Shown here: positions 8,872-16,241 of the stretch, in pieces
Position numbering within the stretch: the stretch's first letter is position 1
Layout: each line of letters starts with the position of its first letter
Source: Bacteroidota bacterium
GTDB lineage: Bacteria > Bacteroidota > Bacteroidia > JAADEI01
Direction of reading: 5' to 3'
DNA: 17,769 bases
Assembly: GCA_015490475.1 (NCBI GenBank)
Contig: WFXT01000244.1
Span: 1-17,769, forward strand
The notes under the pieces: model-generated
The model's input: only the letters and a program-made list of their open reading frames with translations
What the model was told of the DNA's origin: nothing
Databases searched by the model: none
Program-made: the position numbers and the translations under genes

Positions 8872-8899
8872 CAAATATAAAGATACGGACTATTTCAAA
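8872..8899 (-). promoter_or_regulatory. Candidate sigma-A promoter for mrp
   Basis: The minus strand carries TATATTTG at 8872-8879, an exact TAnnTTTG -7 element, 20 nt before the mrp ATG. A TTTG at 8896-8899, separated by 16 nt, could be the -33 box, slightly closer than the 19-21 nt usually cited. The -33 part overlaps the 3' end of the coiled-coil gene. It would allow mrp, the NifU-like gene and pyrF to be expressed without the coiled-coil gene. Confidence 0.45.
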
Positions 8900-9834
8900 T
8901 AGAAAGACTGTGCTCCCATAAAGCGTCCGTTATAATACAACTCCAGTTTGTGAGTTCCCTTCGTAAGTGTGGTGAAGGGTTCCCAATATGTGCAAACAGG
9001 TGTGTTGACAGGTGGATATACAAAAGTATTCTTGAAGGTATAAGGCTTTTCACGACCATCAGGTGTGGCAAATCGTCCAGAACCAGCAGATTCATTATAT
9101 AGTGTTACGCCCTCAGGGTCAATAATTCGGAACATAATTTCTATTTCTTCTGCCTTTACATGAGGATTAGTTTCTGGCGTGAAGCATATCTTGAGGGCAG
9201 ATACTTTCCTTGCTCTTTTTGTAGGCAATTCTTGTCCTTCCTTTATTCTAATAGGAGTTATCTCTAAGGATTTTAGAGGAATGAATGAGCCAAGTTCTGT
9301 CTCCATGTTCTTTAATCTCTCCATAAGGTTTTCAATGGTCTGGTCCTTTTCTGATAATTGAGCCATTAGAGCATCATACTGTTGTTTTAGTTGTTGATAT
9401 TCCTGTTGCAGTTGTTGATATTGTTCTGCCAGAGAAGGACCCCCTTCCTCTTGTTTGGGTCCCTGTTGTTCATATTCTTTTAGTTTCTTTTTCAGTCGCC
9501 AGATGGCACCCTGCAAACGCTTTATCTTTCGATTTTTCTCTTCAAGTTCGGCAATTTTTTGAGCCAATTCTGCATCTTTCTCATCCAGTGATGCTTTCAA
9601 ACGTGCTATGCTATCTTCATATAACTGGATGCGTTTTTCCAGTTCTTTCTGTAGCATTTCCAGTGTGTCAATTTTCACTGTCAAGTCCTTGTTAATCTGC
9701 TCTAACTTTTGGTAGTTCATGTATATGTATCCATTTAATCCAGCAAGCGCAAGAATTAAAAGCAACAGAATTATTATCCATCCTTTTCCCCCTTTCTTAC
9801 GCTCTGTGCTAACTCTTGGTCCCGTTGTGCTCAT
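8890..9834 (-). CDS. Membrane-anchored coiled-coil protein of unknown function
   Basis: I cannot assign a function to this 314-residue protein. A short basic N-terminus (ERKKGGKG, 11-18) precedes one membrane helix (about 19-37). A long coiled coil runs from about 40 to 180, broken by a Gly/Pro-rich hinge at 122-134. The C-terminal part (about 183-314) looks like a compact beta domain, with KRARKVSALKICFTP near 206-220 and a closing LELYYNGRFMGAQSFYLK. This layout suggests a bitopic envelope protein with its C-terminal domain outside the membrane. It resembles, from memory, a conserved Bacteroidota family of hypothetical proteins; some members carry a chromosome-partitioning label that nothing here supports. 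The gene is first in the minus-strand run, 38 bp before mrp, and diverges from the BatA-like gene. Confidence 0.8.
   Translation of the reverse strand: MSTTGPRVSTERKKGGKGWIIILLLLILALAGLNGYIYMNYQKLEQINKDLTVKIDTLEMLQKELEKRIQLYEDSIARLKASLDEKDAELAQKIAELEEKNRKIKRLQGAIWRLKKKLKEYEQQGPKQEEGGPSLAEQYQQLQQEYQQLKQQYDALMAQLSEKDQTIENLMERLKNMETELGSFIPLKSLEITPIRIKEGQELPTKRARKVSALKICFTPETNPHVKAEEIEIMFRIIDPEGVTLYNESAGSGRFATPDGREKPYTFKNTFVYPPVNTPVCTYWEPFTTLTKGTHKLELYYNGRFMGAQSFYLK
9364..9426 (-). repeat. Three in-frame 21-bp heptad repeats in the coiled-coil gene
   Basis: Residues 137-157 of the coiled-coil protein form three near-identical heptads: EQYQQLQ, QEYQQLK and QQYDALM. Tyr and Leu recur at the same two positions, as expected for a coiled-coil core. 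The DNA is a matching 21-bp tandem repeat and may have expanded by slippage. Confidence 0.7.
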
Positions 9835-9891
9835 AATTATTGGTTTTAGGTAATTTTAACACTAAATTACACAAAAACAGGATTTTGAAAT
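9835..9891. promoter_or_regulatory. Divergent promoter region, coiled-coil gene / BatA-like gene
   Basis: This 57-bp AT-rich gap separates two divergent start codons, so it should hold promoters for both directions. I found only one-mismatch versions of TAnnTTTG: TAATTTTA at 9851-9858 on the plus strand and TAATTTAG at 9862-9869 on the minus strand, with no convincing -33 boxes. The promoter role follows from gene layout, not from motifs. Confidence 0.4.
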
Positions 9892-11556
9892 ATGAACGCA
9901 CTCGTTCTTTTTTTGGTTGGAATGGCATTAGCAGTTGCCACTGTTATTTTTATACATCTGTTTTTTAGAAGAGTTAGCAAAACAGTTCCTTTTACATACA
10001 CGTGGCTTCTGAAAAGGACCCTACAACAAATCAAGAGACGTCGTAGGCTTCAGCACCTTTTAATTCTCTTGTTGCGAACAGGAACAATTGCTTTTGTCAC
10101 AATGGCTCTGGTATCATTCTTTTATAAACCTGAATCAATTGATATCCCCACTGTTGTTGTTCTGGATAATAGTGCCAGTATGACCCGTGGAAATCCCCCT
10201 CTTGTATGGCAGGGCATTAAATGGACAGAAGAAAATGTAAACAAGTTGTTATTTGTCATAACATGTGATGACATTATTAGAGAGAAAGAAAACCTATCAG
10301 GTGTTGCCACTTATTATGGGTTTTGTTCTCTGGATAAACAATTTACACATCTGACAATAACTAACGACTCATTGAATGTTTATGTCGTATCAGATTTTCA
10401 ACATGGATATTGGTCAGAATTAATTTCAAGACCCTTTATTCCAGTAGTTATGAATGGTGAAAGCGATAATGCATGGATTGATAGCATGTGGCTTGGCGAA
10501 GACAAATTCTTGATAGTCAAGTGGAACAACACGGGCAGTGCCGATGTGTCAATGCAAATTAAACTAAACGGGCAGGTTAAAGCAGTTAAAAAGTGGCGTG
10601 TTCAAGACTCAATACAATATGATACTGTGGTGCTTAAACCTGAGAAAAAGATAAATACTGTGCATATTGTCATATCTGGTGATAATGCATACTTTGATAA
10701 TGAGTTCTATGCTGTTATTGGCTCTTATCCAGTGAAGGTATATGTTCATCTCACAGATACTTCTGTTCCATTTGTGGAAGTCTTACGTAAGGATACTATG
10801 TTTCAATTTGCTTCACGTCCAGACAATGCAGATGTTATTCTGGCAGGTTTCTGGGACGACATGCCTGAATCAACCAGAAAAGCACTTATGGAACATAATG
10901 TTCCTTCTATCATCCTACATAAATCTGTGGGAAAGGTACAACGACTTTGGCTTAACAGACGGGCTACTTTCTGGAAAGGTGTTTTGCAGGATTATGGCAA
11001 AGCACCAATTCCCCTTTCTGTATCGGCTGGATGCCCCTCTATTTCTCTAAATGGCATTCCCCTTCTGTTTACGGACTCTTGCGTTATTGCTTCTGTTGAT
11101 AACAAAACGCTACATGTCACTTATTCATCAAAGAATGTGGCACTTTCCACGCATCCCGTTTTCCTTGCTATGATTTTTAAGGTTTTGTTTGAGAATAAGG
11201 CGTATGAACTGAGGTATCACAGGAATGACGAACAGTTTATGATATATCTGACAAGTCAGGATGTTAGCGTGGTTCCCTATGGCAACTCAGATGCAAGGGA
11301 AATAAAGTATCCTCTCAAGCCGGACTTTTACTACATAATTGACGGCACAGATACCATGCTAACAGGAATAAATCTCCCAAAGCAGGAAAGCATATTAGCC
11401 CAAAATGTTCCAATAGTGGATAATGTGATTGTGCCGGAAAGTAAAAGATTTTTGTCTTACATCCCTTATTTATTGCTTTCTTTTGCTTTAATATTGCTCT
11501 TGGTGGAAAGTGTTGTGTTAAGAAAAAGTAATCAGGATGAAGAGAGTGCTTCTTAG
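9892..11556 (+). CDS. BatA/aerotolerance-type membrane protein with partial vWA motif
   Basis: This 554-residue protein begins with the Bacteroidota BatA N-terminal region: a membrane helix (about 4-23), the IHLFFRR motif, a basic linker KRRRRLQHLLILLLR, and a second helix (about 54-77). A vWA-like strand follows, TVVVLDNSASM, with the metal-site pattern DxSxS at D92-S94-S96, and a later VSDFQ that may end the vWA core. The long middle part (about 180-515) probably lies outside the cytoplasm and ends in a third helix (about 523-545) with a short charged tail. Relatives are membrane proteins loosely linked to aerotolerance; the biochemical role is not established. The last 20 bp overlap the dihydroorotase-like gene, a pairing I recall from other Bacteroidota. 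Confidence 0.8.
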   Translation: MNALVLFLVGMALAVATVIFIHLFFRRVSKTVPFTYTWLLKRTLQQIKRRRRLQHLLILLLRTGTIAFVTMALVSFFYKPESIDIPTVVVLDNSASMTRGNPPLVWQGIKWTEENVNKLLFVITCDDIIREKENLSGVATYYGFCSLDKQFTHLTITNDSLNVYVVSDFQHGYWSELISRPFIPVVMNGESDNAWIDSMWLGEDKFLIVKWNNTGSADVSMQIKLNGQVKAVKKWRVQDSIQYDTVVLKPEKKINTVHIVISGDNAYFDNEFYAVIGSYPVKVYVHLTDTSVPFVEVLRKDTMFQFASRPDNADVILAGFWDDMPESTRKALMEHNVPSIILHKSVGKVQRLWLNRRATFWKGVLQDYGKAPIPLSVSAGCPSISLNGIPLLFTDSCVIASVDNKTLHVTYSSKNVALSTHPVFLAMIFKVLFENKAYELRYHRNDEQFMIYLTSQDVSVVPYGNSDAREIKYPLKPDFYYIIDGTDTMLTGINLPKQESILAQNVPIVDNVIVPESKRFLSYIPYLLLSFALILLLVESVVLRKSNQDEESAS

Positions 11557-12583
11557 AGAAATAACATTGCTTGAGCCAACAAATTCATTGCACGGTCAAA
11601 AAGTTGACATTATAATTGAAGGCGAGAAAATTGTGGATATTATCCAATCTGGACAAGCAAAAATTGATGATAATATTCCTGTTCTTGTTGAGAATGCTTA
11701 TATAAGCGGAGGTTGGTGTGATATGGCAATGTTTGTGAAGCAATCGCATAATTGGTATTTGGATGGCTACTACAGGAAGACAGGATTCAGACAGATTTCC
11801 CTAATCCATTTTCCTGAATATCTGCCTGACTTGAAAGTGAAAGACACTTCTGAGTATGAATTTAAGCATTTCATTCCTCTTTTTTCTTATGAAGGTGTAC
11901 CTAATGATATGAGAGGTCTTTCCGATGATGCTGATGGCTGGGTCGTTTTTCTTGATGATTCCATAGAATCTCTTTCAAACTTGCTTGAAGAATTGAGTAA
12001 TTCTCAAAAGCCCATCGTAATAATGCCTTTTGAACGCAAAAATCCTGATGGTTATAGTGTTGCTTATGAGACAGATAATTTATGGAAAGGAATAAATCCT
12101 GTGCGACCAGAAATGATAAAGGCAAAAATTTTGTCTCTTATTGAACTACTGAAAGGTCTCAACTTATATGTTGTTTCGCCCTTTTTCTTGGAGGACGGAT
12201 CAAAGAGCATAATTCCATTGTTGTCCCTTGTTCCCGCCACAGATGATGATGGCTTCCCTGTTAAACAGTTACCCCCATATAGTGCAGAGTGGGTGTCTCT
12301 ATTAAGGGATGTTGACGGGCTTATAGAATCGCTTGGAGGAGTGGCTTCCTGTAATTGGATTTCCAGTATCAATGAAAATCTTCCTTGGGACATTAGGTCT
12401 CCAGAGGTTTTTGATGTTGAGCGAACCAACGGAGCAATCACTCAGGTTTTTAAACATGTTCCAATTGCTGAAGCAATAAGGTTGTTTGCACAAAATCCTA
12501 TGTCCGATAACATTAAGCGGAATACGATTTTTTCATTTAAAGACGGTAGAATTATTTTTATTGAACCAAATTTGTGGCAGTAA
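11537..12583 (+). CDS. Degenerate dihydroorotase homologue lacking the metal site
   Basis: This 348-residue protein follows the amidohydrolase/dihydroorotase plan but is shorter than the usual 400-450 residues. Its N-terminal strands (VDIIIEGEKIVDI) and ISGGWCDM match the region that normally reads PGxxDxHxH; the two metal-binding histidines are replaced by A64 and F66. Later, KQLPPYSAEW matches the KVNPPLR region. The SDHxP segment with the catalytic Asp is replaced by ASCNWISSINENLP near 270-282, and the C-terminus (FSFKDGRIIFIEPN) keeps the usual closing beta strands. Dihydroorotase activity is therefore very unlikely; a scaffold or regulatory role is possible. Inactive dihydroorotases are known as structural partners of aspartate transcarbamoylase in Pseudomonas (PyrC'). 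Its start lies inside the BatA-like gene. The frame is intact, so this is not simple decay. Confidence 0.75.
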   Translation: MKRVLLREITLLEPTNSLHGQKVDIIIEGEKIVDIIQSGQAKIDDNIPVLVENAYISGGWCDMAMFVKQSHNWYLDGYYRKTGFRQISLIHFPEYLPDLKVKDTSEYEFKHFIPLFSYEGVPNDMRGLSDDADGWVVFLDDSIESLSNLLEELSNSQKPIVIMPFERKNPDGYSVAYETDNLWKGINPVRPEMIKAKILSLIELLKGLNLYVVSPFFLEDGSKSIIPLLSLVPATDDDGFPVKQLPPYSAEWVSLLRDVDGLIESLGGVASCNWISSINENLPWDIRSPEVFDVERTNGAITQVFKHVPIAEAIRLFAQNPMSDNIKRNTIFSFKDGRIIFIEPNLWQ

Positions 12584-12591
12584 GTAAGCAG

Positions 12592-13371
12592 ATGGAGATG
12601 ACCTTAAGAAAGTTGAACGTGATCGGACTTGTGTTAGTGGTTGCTATAAATATTAATTGTAGAAAAGATGATAAGGGCAATGGAACAAGTTATGAAGGAG
12701 GATTTCTTTTGGACTATCTAACAATGGAAAATGCCTATGTGCAGGGAAACTACTACTATGAAAATGGCAAAGGGTATAAAATAGAATATAAGAGTGATTT
12801 TGATTCAGTTAGGATAGTAGATATGGGTGGTAATAAAGCGTTGAGATTTCAAGTGAATCCAGATAGCGATTACAGGAACGAGCGTGCAGAGGTGAGACTG
12901 GCTGAAATGGTTCCTTTCAGTGAGGGTATGAAATGGGTCTCAATAAATTATTATGCTACAGGACCAGTCAGTGGAATAATTTTCCAGTGTCACCAATTTC
13001 CGCCACATAATCCCCCCATCGCACTGCGTATTTCAAGAACGGGAGTCCTTTATTTACAGATTTTCAATGACGGTAATATACAGAGTGATATTCCAATAAA
13101 GTATGAAATAGGGACGGTTGGAATAAATCAATGGCACAGGGTTATAATTGGCTTTAAGGCGGACCCTTATGGAAATGGTAAAGTAGTGGTTTATTTAAAT
13201 CAGACCGACAGTCCAGATGTGGTGTATGAAGGAGCTGTGGGCTTCTCTTTTGAGCAACCTTACTTTGATACCATAAAGTTTGGCATCTATAGAGGAAAAG
13301 GACAATCTGCTAAGGATGTATTATTTGTAGATGAAGTGAAATATGGGACCTCTTTGGAAAGTGTTCTTTGA
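12592..13371 (+). CDS. Polysaccharide-lyase-like secreted protein (heparin lyase I-type jelly roll)
   Basis: This protein of about 259 residues looks like the polysaccharide lyase family related to heparin lyase I. Supporting segments, in order, are YRNERAEVRL (normally R-x-E with a Glu/Val strand), KWVSINYYA, IIFQCHQF (family QWH-like), NQWHRVIIGFKADPYGNGKVVVYLNQ and YFDTIKFGIYRG, the last two being the most characteristic. The fold should be a beta jelly roll. The N-terminus has a hydrophobic stretch ending at Cys (VVAININC), but Asn at -1 and -3 makes a poor lipobox. In-frame starts exist at GTG 12574, ATG 12592 and ATG 12598; the last gives the most signal-like N-terminus. The gene follows the dihydroorotase homologue by 8 bp. 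Glycan substrate and activity are unknown; a non-enzymatic glycan-binding role is also possible. Confidence 0.65.
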   Translation: MEMTLRKLNVIGLVLVVAININCRKDDKGNGTSYEGGFLLDYLTMENAYVQGNYYYENGKGYKIEYKSDFDSVRIVDMGGNKALRFQVNPDSDYRNERAEVRLAEMVPFSEGMKWVSINYYATGPVSGIIFQCHQFPPHNPPIALRISRTGVLYLQIFNDGNIQSDIPIKYEIGTVGINQWHRVIIGFKADPYGNGKVVVYLNQTDSPDVVYEGAVGFSFEQPYFDTIKFGIYRGKGQSAKDVLFVDEVKYGTSLESVL

Positions 13372-13379
13372 AGGTTGAC

Positions 13380-14393
13380 TTAAGAGTTAAATTCTTCATA
13401 TAGCAAGTTGCATCCTCTTATTTCACAGTATTCCAGTCTGCCAAGCACTTCAAAGGAGCCATCTTCATACACAATTCCTATGTCTTCTGTTTCAACGAAG
13501 GGAATGGAAAAGAAGTTAGCAAGGTCAGTAATGCATATAATACCTGCTTTACCATAAGGTGCTGGTTGCCATGGGACGTATAGGTCACGTGTCCACACTT
13601 TCATCCATGGAGGAGCCTTAAACCTAAAAGGATTTTCTGACGTAGTATATGCTTGCGACAGTAGTTCCGTCATACCATACTCTGAGAGTATTGTTTTGAT
13701 GCCCAGATTGGTTTTAAGATAGGCATGCAATTCCTGTCGAGACCATTCGGGTCCCCTACCTTTCATACCCCCTGTTTCAATAATTATCAAATCTGAAGGC
13801 AGTTTAATGTTTAATCTTACTAAGTCAAGCAAGGCGTATGGCACAGACCACAATATTACCTTTCTATCAAGGGTGAGTTGGGATAATATCTCAGGAAGTT
13901 TATGTGGTTTTAGACCTACGAAAAATTTCTTTGTATCCTGACCTGCATGTTCCATTAGTTGCTTAACCATGTATATCAAGGAACTGTCGGGTCTTTCTTC
14001 GTATCCGGGCAATAGAGCAACGTGCCAATATTTGTTGGGTTCGCCAAAGAAATATTTGAAGCCATGATATAATGACCAGTGATATATTTCAGGAAAAGCG
14101 ACGTAATGCTTGCTTTTGAGTCCTGTGGTGCCACTGCTTGAAAAAATTATCTGTGCCTGTAGGTTATTCAAAATGACTTTATGGTGCTTAAAAGCAGAAA
14201 TGGGCAGGTGTGGAATATCAATCACATTGTTTATATGTTCTGGTTTGGGTGATTTTTTGATTAGAGAAAGCCATTGCTTATAAATCTGATTATTCTGTGC
14301 ATGGATTTTATACGCTTTTCTTAGGGTTTCAATATCTGGATATTGTAGCATTTTAATCACATCGGCAGGGGTAATGTCCAGTTTGGTCGTCAT
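13380..14393 (-). CDS. LuxE/PaaK-like acyl-protein synthetase family protein
   Basis: This 337-residue protein belongs to the acyl-protein synthetase (LuxE) branch of the adenylate-forming enzymes, which activate a carboxylic acid with ATP. The phosphate loop reads FSSSGTTGLKSKH (SSSGTTG at 85-91), the adenine-site motif is SEYGMTELLSQAY (237-249), the ribose-binding Asp lies in ETEDIG (301-306) and the hinge in LGRLEYCEIRG (317-327). C329 follows in RGCNL; its position near the C-terminus suggests it could be the acyl acceptor, as the C-terminal Cys is in LuxE, but this is inference. No LuxC or LuxD gene is nearby, so a bioluminescence role is not supported; Bacteroidota carry such orphans, perhaps for cell-envelope lipids. 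It converges on the lyase-like gene with an 8-bp gap and diverges from atpD. Confidence 0.85.
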   Translation of the reverse strand: MTTKLDITPADVIKMLQYPDIETLRKAYKIHAQNNQIYKQWLSLIKKSPKPEHINNVIDIPHLPISAFKHHKVILNNLQAQIIFSSSGTTGLKSKHYVAFPEIYHWSLYHGFKYFFGEPNKYWHVALLPGYEERPDSSLIYMVKQLMEHAGQDTKKFFVGLKPHKLPEILSQLTLDRKVILWSVPYALLDLVRLNIKLPSDLIIIETGGMKGRGPEWSRQELHAYLKTNLGIKTILSEYGMTELLSQAYTTSENPFRFKAPPWMKVWTRDLYVPWQPAPYGKAGIICITDLANFFSIPFVETEDIGIVYEDGSFEVLGRLEYCEIRGCNLLYEEFNS

Positions 14394-14412
14394 CTGTAAA
14401 AGAATTTCTCTT

Positions 14413-14420
14413 TAAGTTTG
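14413..14420 (+). promoter_or_regulatory. Candidate -7 promoter element for atpD
   Basis: TAAGTTTG is an exact TAnnTTTG match, 21 nt before the atpD ATG, in the 48-bp gap divergent from the LuxE-like gene. No good -33 TTG is seen at 19-21 nt. A purine-rich AAAGGA just before the ATG could act as a weak ribosome binding site, although Bacteroidota rarely rely on one. Confidence 0.45.
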
Positions 14421-14441
14421 CAATAACAAATTAAAGGAATA

Positions 14442-15956
14442 ATGGCTGAGAACAGGGGATATATAGTTCAGGTGATTGGTCCAGTTGTGGATGTCCGCTT
14501 TGAGGAAGGGAAGGTACCAGAAATCTTGAACGCTCTTGAGGTGGTTTTTGGTGAAGAAGAGAAGGATAGGAGGCTTGTTCTGGAAGTTCAACAACACCTT
14601 GGAGATAATACGGTCAGGACTATCGCTATGGATTCAACAGATGGATTGGTTCGTGGTCAGGAAGTTATAGATACTGGCGCCCCAATAAGTATTCCCTTGA
14701 GTCCGGAAATACGGGGACGCTTGCTTAATGTGGTTGGTGACGTTATTGATGGCTTGCCACCGATTAAAGCGGATAAATATGCACCGATTCATAAGCCTGC
14801 ACCAAAGTTTGAAGAACTCTCTACTGAGGTTGAAATTTTATACACAGGCATTAAGGTGATAGACCTGTTGGAGCCTTACCCGAAAGGTGGTAAGATAGGT
14901 CTGTTTGGGGGTGCAGGAGTCGGAAAGACTGTTCTTATAATGGAATTGATAAATAACATAGCAAAAGGATATTCCGGGCTTTCAGTGTTTACTGGCGTTG
15001 GTGAACGAACTCGTGAAGGTAATGAGCTTTTACGTGAAATGATAGAGGCAGGGGTGGTTAAATATGGAGAGAAGTTTTTGGAGGCTATGGAAAAAGGAGA
15101 CTGGCCTCTTGAATTAGTTGACCTTGAAAAGCTCAGAGAGTCAAACGTTACAATGGTATTCGGGCAAATGAATGAGCCCCCTGGTGCCCGTGCTCGCGTA
15201 GCTCTGACAGGAGTTTCCATAGCAGAGTATTTCCGTGATGGTGATGAAGATTCACCCACAGGTAGGGATATCCTGTTCTTCGTTGATAACATATTTAGGT
15301 TTGCACAGGCTGGTGCCGAGGTGTCTGCTCTGTTAGGGCGTGTTCCTTCTGCTGTGGGTTATCAGCCCACTCTGGCAACAGAAATGGGTCTCTTACAGGA
15401 GCGTATTACTTCAACTAAAAGAGGTTCTATTACATCTGTTCAAGCTGTATATGTCCCTGCTGACGACCTTACAGACCCAGCACCAGCAACTACATTCGCA
15501 CACCTTGATGCCACTACTGTTCTGTCGCGTAAGATAGCTGAGCAAGGTATTTATCCTGCTGTTGACCCTCTTGACTCAACAAGTCGTGTCCTAACACCGG
15601 AAATTGTTGGTAAGGAACATTATGAAACTGCAATGAGAGTTAAGCAAATCTTACAAAGATATCAGGAGTTGCAGGATATTATCGCTATCCTTGGTATGGA
15701 AGAGTTGTCTGATGAAGATAAGCTGGTTGTTCACAGGGCACGTCGCGTTCAACGATTCCTGTCTCAACCTTTCCACGTTGCTGAACAATTCACTGGCATA
15801 CCCGGTGTAATGGTACCAATTGAAGAAACTATCAGAGGATTTAAGATGATTCTGGATGGGGAAGTTGACCATCTACCAGAAGCCGCCTTCCATCTCGTTG
15901 GAACTATTGATGATGCAATCAAGAAGGGAGAACAACTGCTCGCTCAAAGTAAATAA
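14442..15956 (+). CDS. atpD: ATP synthase F1 subunit beta
   Basis: AtpD is the catalytic subunit of F1, making ATP at the cytoplasmic face of the membrane. All key motifs are present in the 504 residues: Walker A GGAGVGKT (156-163), GERTREG with catalytic E188, the Walker B region ILFFVDNIFRFAQAG (277-291), and the DELSEED-type loop EELSDED (420-426). A segment at about 203-234 (VKYGEKFLEAMEKGDWPLEL) is an insertion relative to the E. coli subunit and is, as I recall, usual for Bacteroidota beta subunits. The gene is separated from the other F0 and F1 subunits and followed by atpC after 8 bp, again the usual Bacteroidota layout. A candidate promoter lies 21 nt upstream. Confidence 0.98.
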   Translation: MAENRGYIVQVIGPVVDVRFEEGKVPEILNALEVVFGEEEKDRRLVLEVQQHLGDNTVRTIAMDSTDGLVRGQEVIDTGAPISIPLSPEIRGRLLNVVGDVIDGLPPIKADKYAPIHKPAPKFEELSTEVEILYTGIKVIDLLEPYPKGGKIGLFGGAGVGKTVLIMELINNIAKGYSGLSVFTGVGERTREGNELLREMIEAGVVKYGEKFLEAMEKGDWPLELVDLEKLRESNVTMVFGQMNEPPGARARVALTGVSIAEYFRDGDEDSPTGRDILFFVDNIFRFAQAGAEVSALLGRVPSAVGYQPTLATEMGLLQERITSTKRGSITSVQAVYVPADDLTDPAPATTFAHLDATTVLSRKIAEQGIYPAVDPLDSTSRVLTPEIVGKEHYETAMRVKQILQRYQELQDIIAILGMEELSDEDKLVVHRARRVQRFLSQPFHVAEQFTGIPGVMVPIEETIRGFKMILDGEVDHLPEAAFHLVGTIDDAIKKGEQLLAQSK

Positions 15957-15964
15957 TTCTGTTC

Positions 15965-16222
15965 ATGGCAGATAGGAAGCAGATATACGTAAGATTGCTC
16001 AAGCCAGAAGGACCTTTATATGAAGGTTATGCCTTTACAATAAGATTACCCGGAGTTTTGGGCTCTTTTAGTGTTTTGCCAAGGCACGCACCTTTAATTT
16101 CACAGATGGAAAAGGGGAAAGTGATAGTTACTAAGGCACCAAATGGGGAAAAGCAGACCTTTGAGATAAATGGTGGTTTTGTTCAAGTTCTTAATGACGA
16201 GGTGATAGCCCTTGTTGAATGA
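15965..16222 (+). CDS. atpC: ATP synthase F1 subunit epsilon, short form
   Basis: This 85-residue protein is the N-terminal beta-sandwich domain of F1 epsilon, which binds gamma in the rotor stalk. The core LPGVLGSFSVLPRHAPLIS matches the conserved GxxGxxxxxPxHAPL region, and FEINGGFVQVLNDEVIALVE ends the sandwich. The C-terminal two-helix domain that inhibits ATP hydrolysis in E. coli is missing, so the enzyme cannot be regulated in that way. Short epsilon subunits are normal in Bacteroidota, so I do not treat this as truncation. It starts 8 bp after atpD and is 19 bp ahead of the LUD/4Fe-4S gene, so the three may share a transcript. Confidence 0.94.
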   Translation: MADRKQIYVRLLKPEGPLYEGYAFTIRLPGVLGSFSVLPRHAPLISQMEKGKVIVTKAPNGEKQTFEINGGFVQVLNDEVIALVE

Positions 16223-16241
16223 AAAGGTTAATGTGTTATAA

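Noticed and set aside
8895..9095. Small minus-strand open frame inside the coiled-coil gene.
   Set aside because: It is a shifted-frame shadow of the coding sequence with no start support or recognisable motif.
11537..12583. Annotation as an active dihydroorotase (pyrC).
   Set aside because: Both metal-binding histidines and the catalytic Asp region are absent, so only a family-level call is made.
14876..15292. 138-codon antisense open frame across atpD.
   Set aside because: Its sequence is low in structure and rich in Ser, Pro and Arg, typical of the reverse of a conserved gene.
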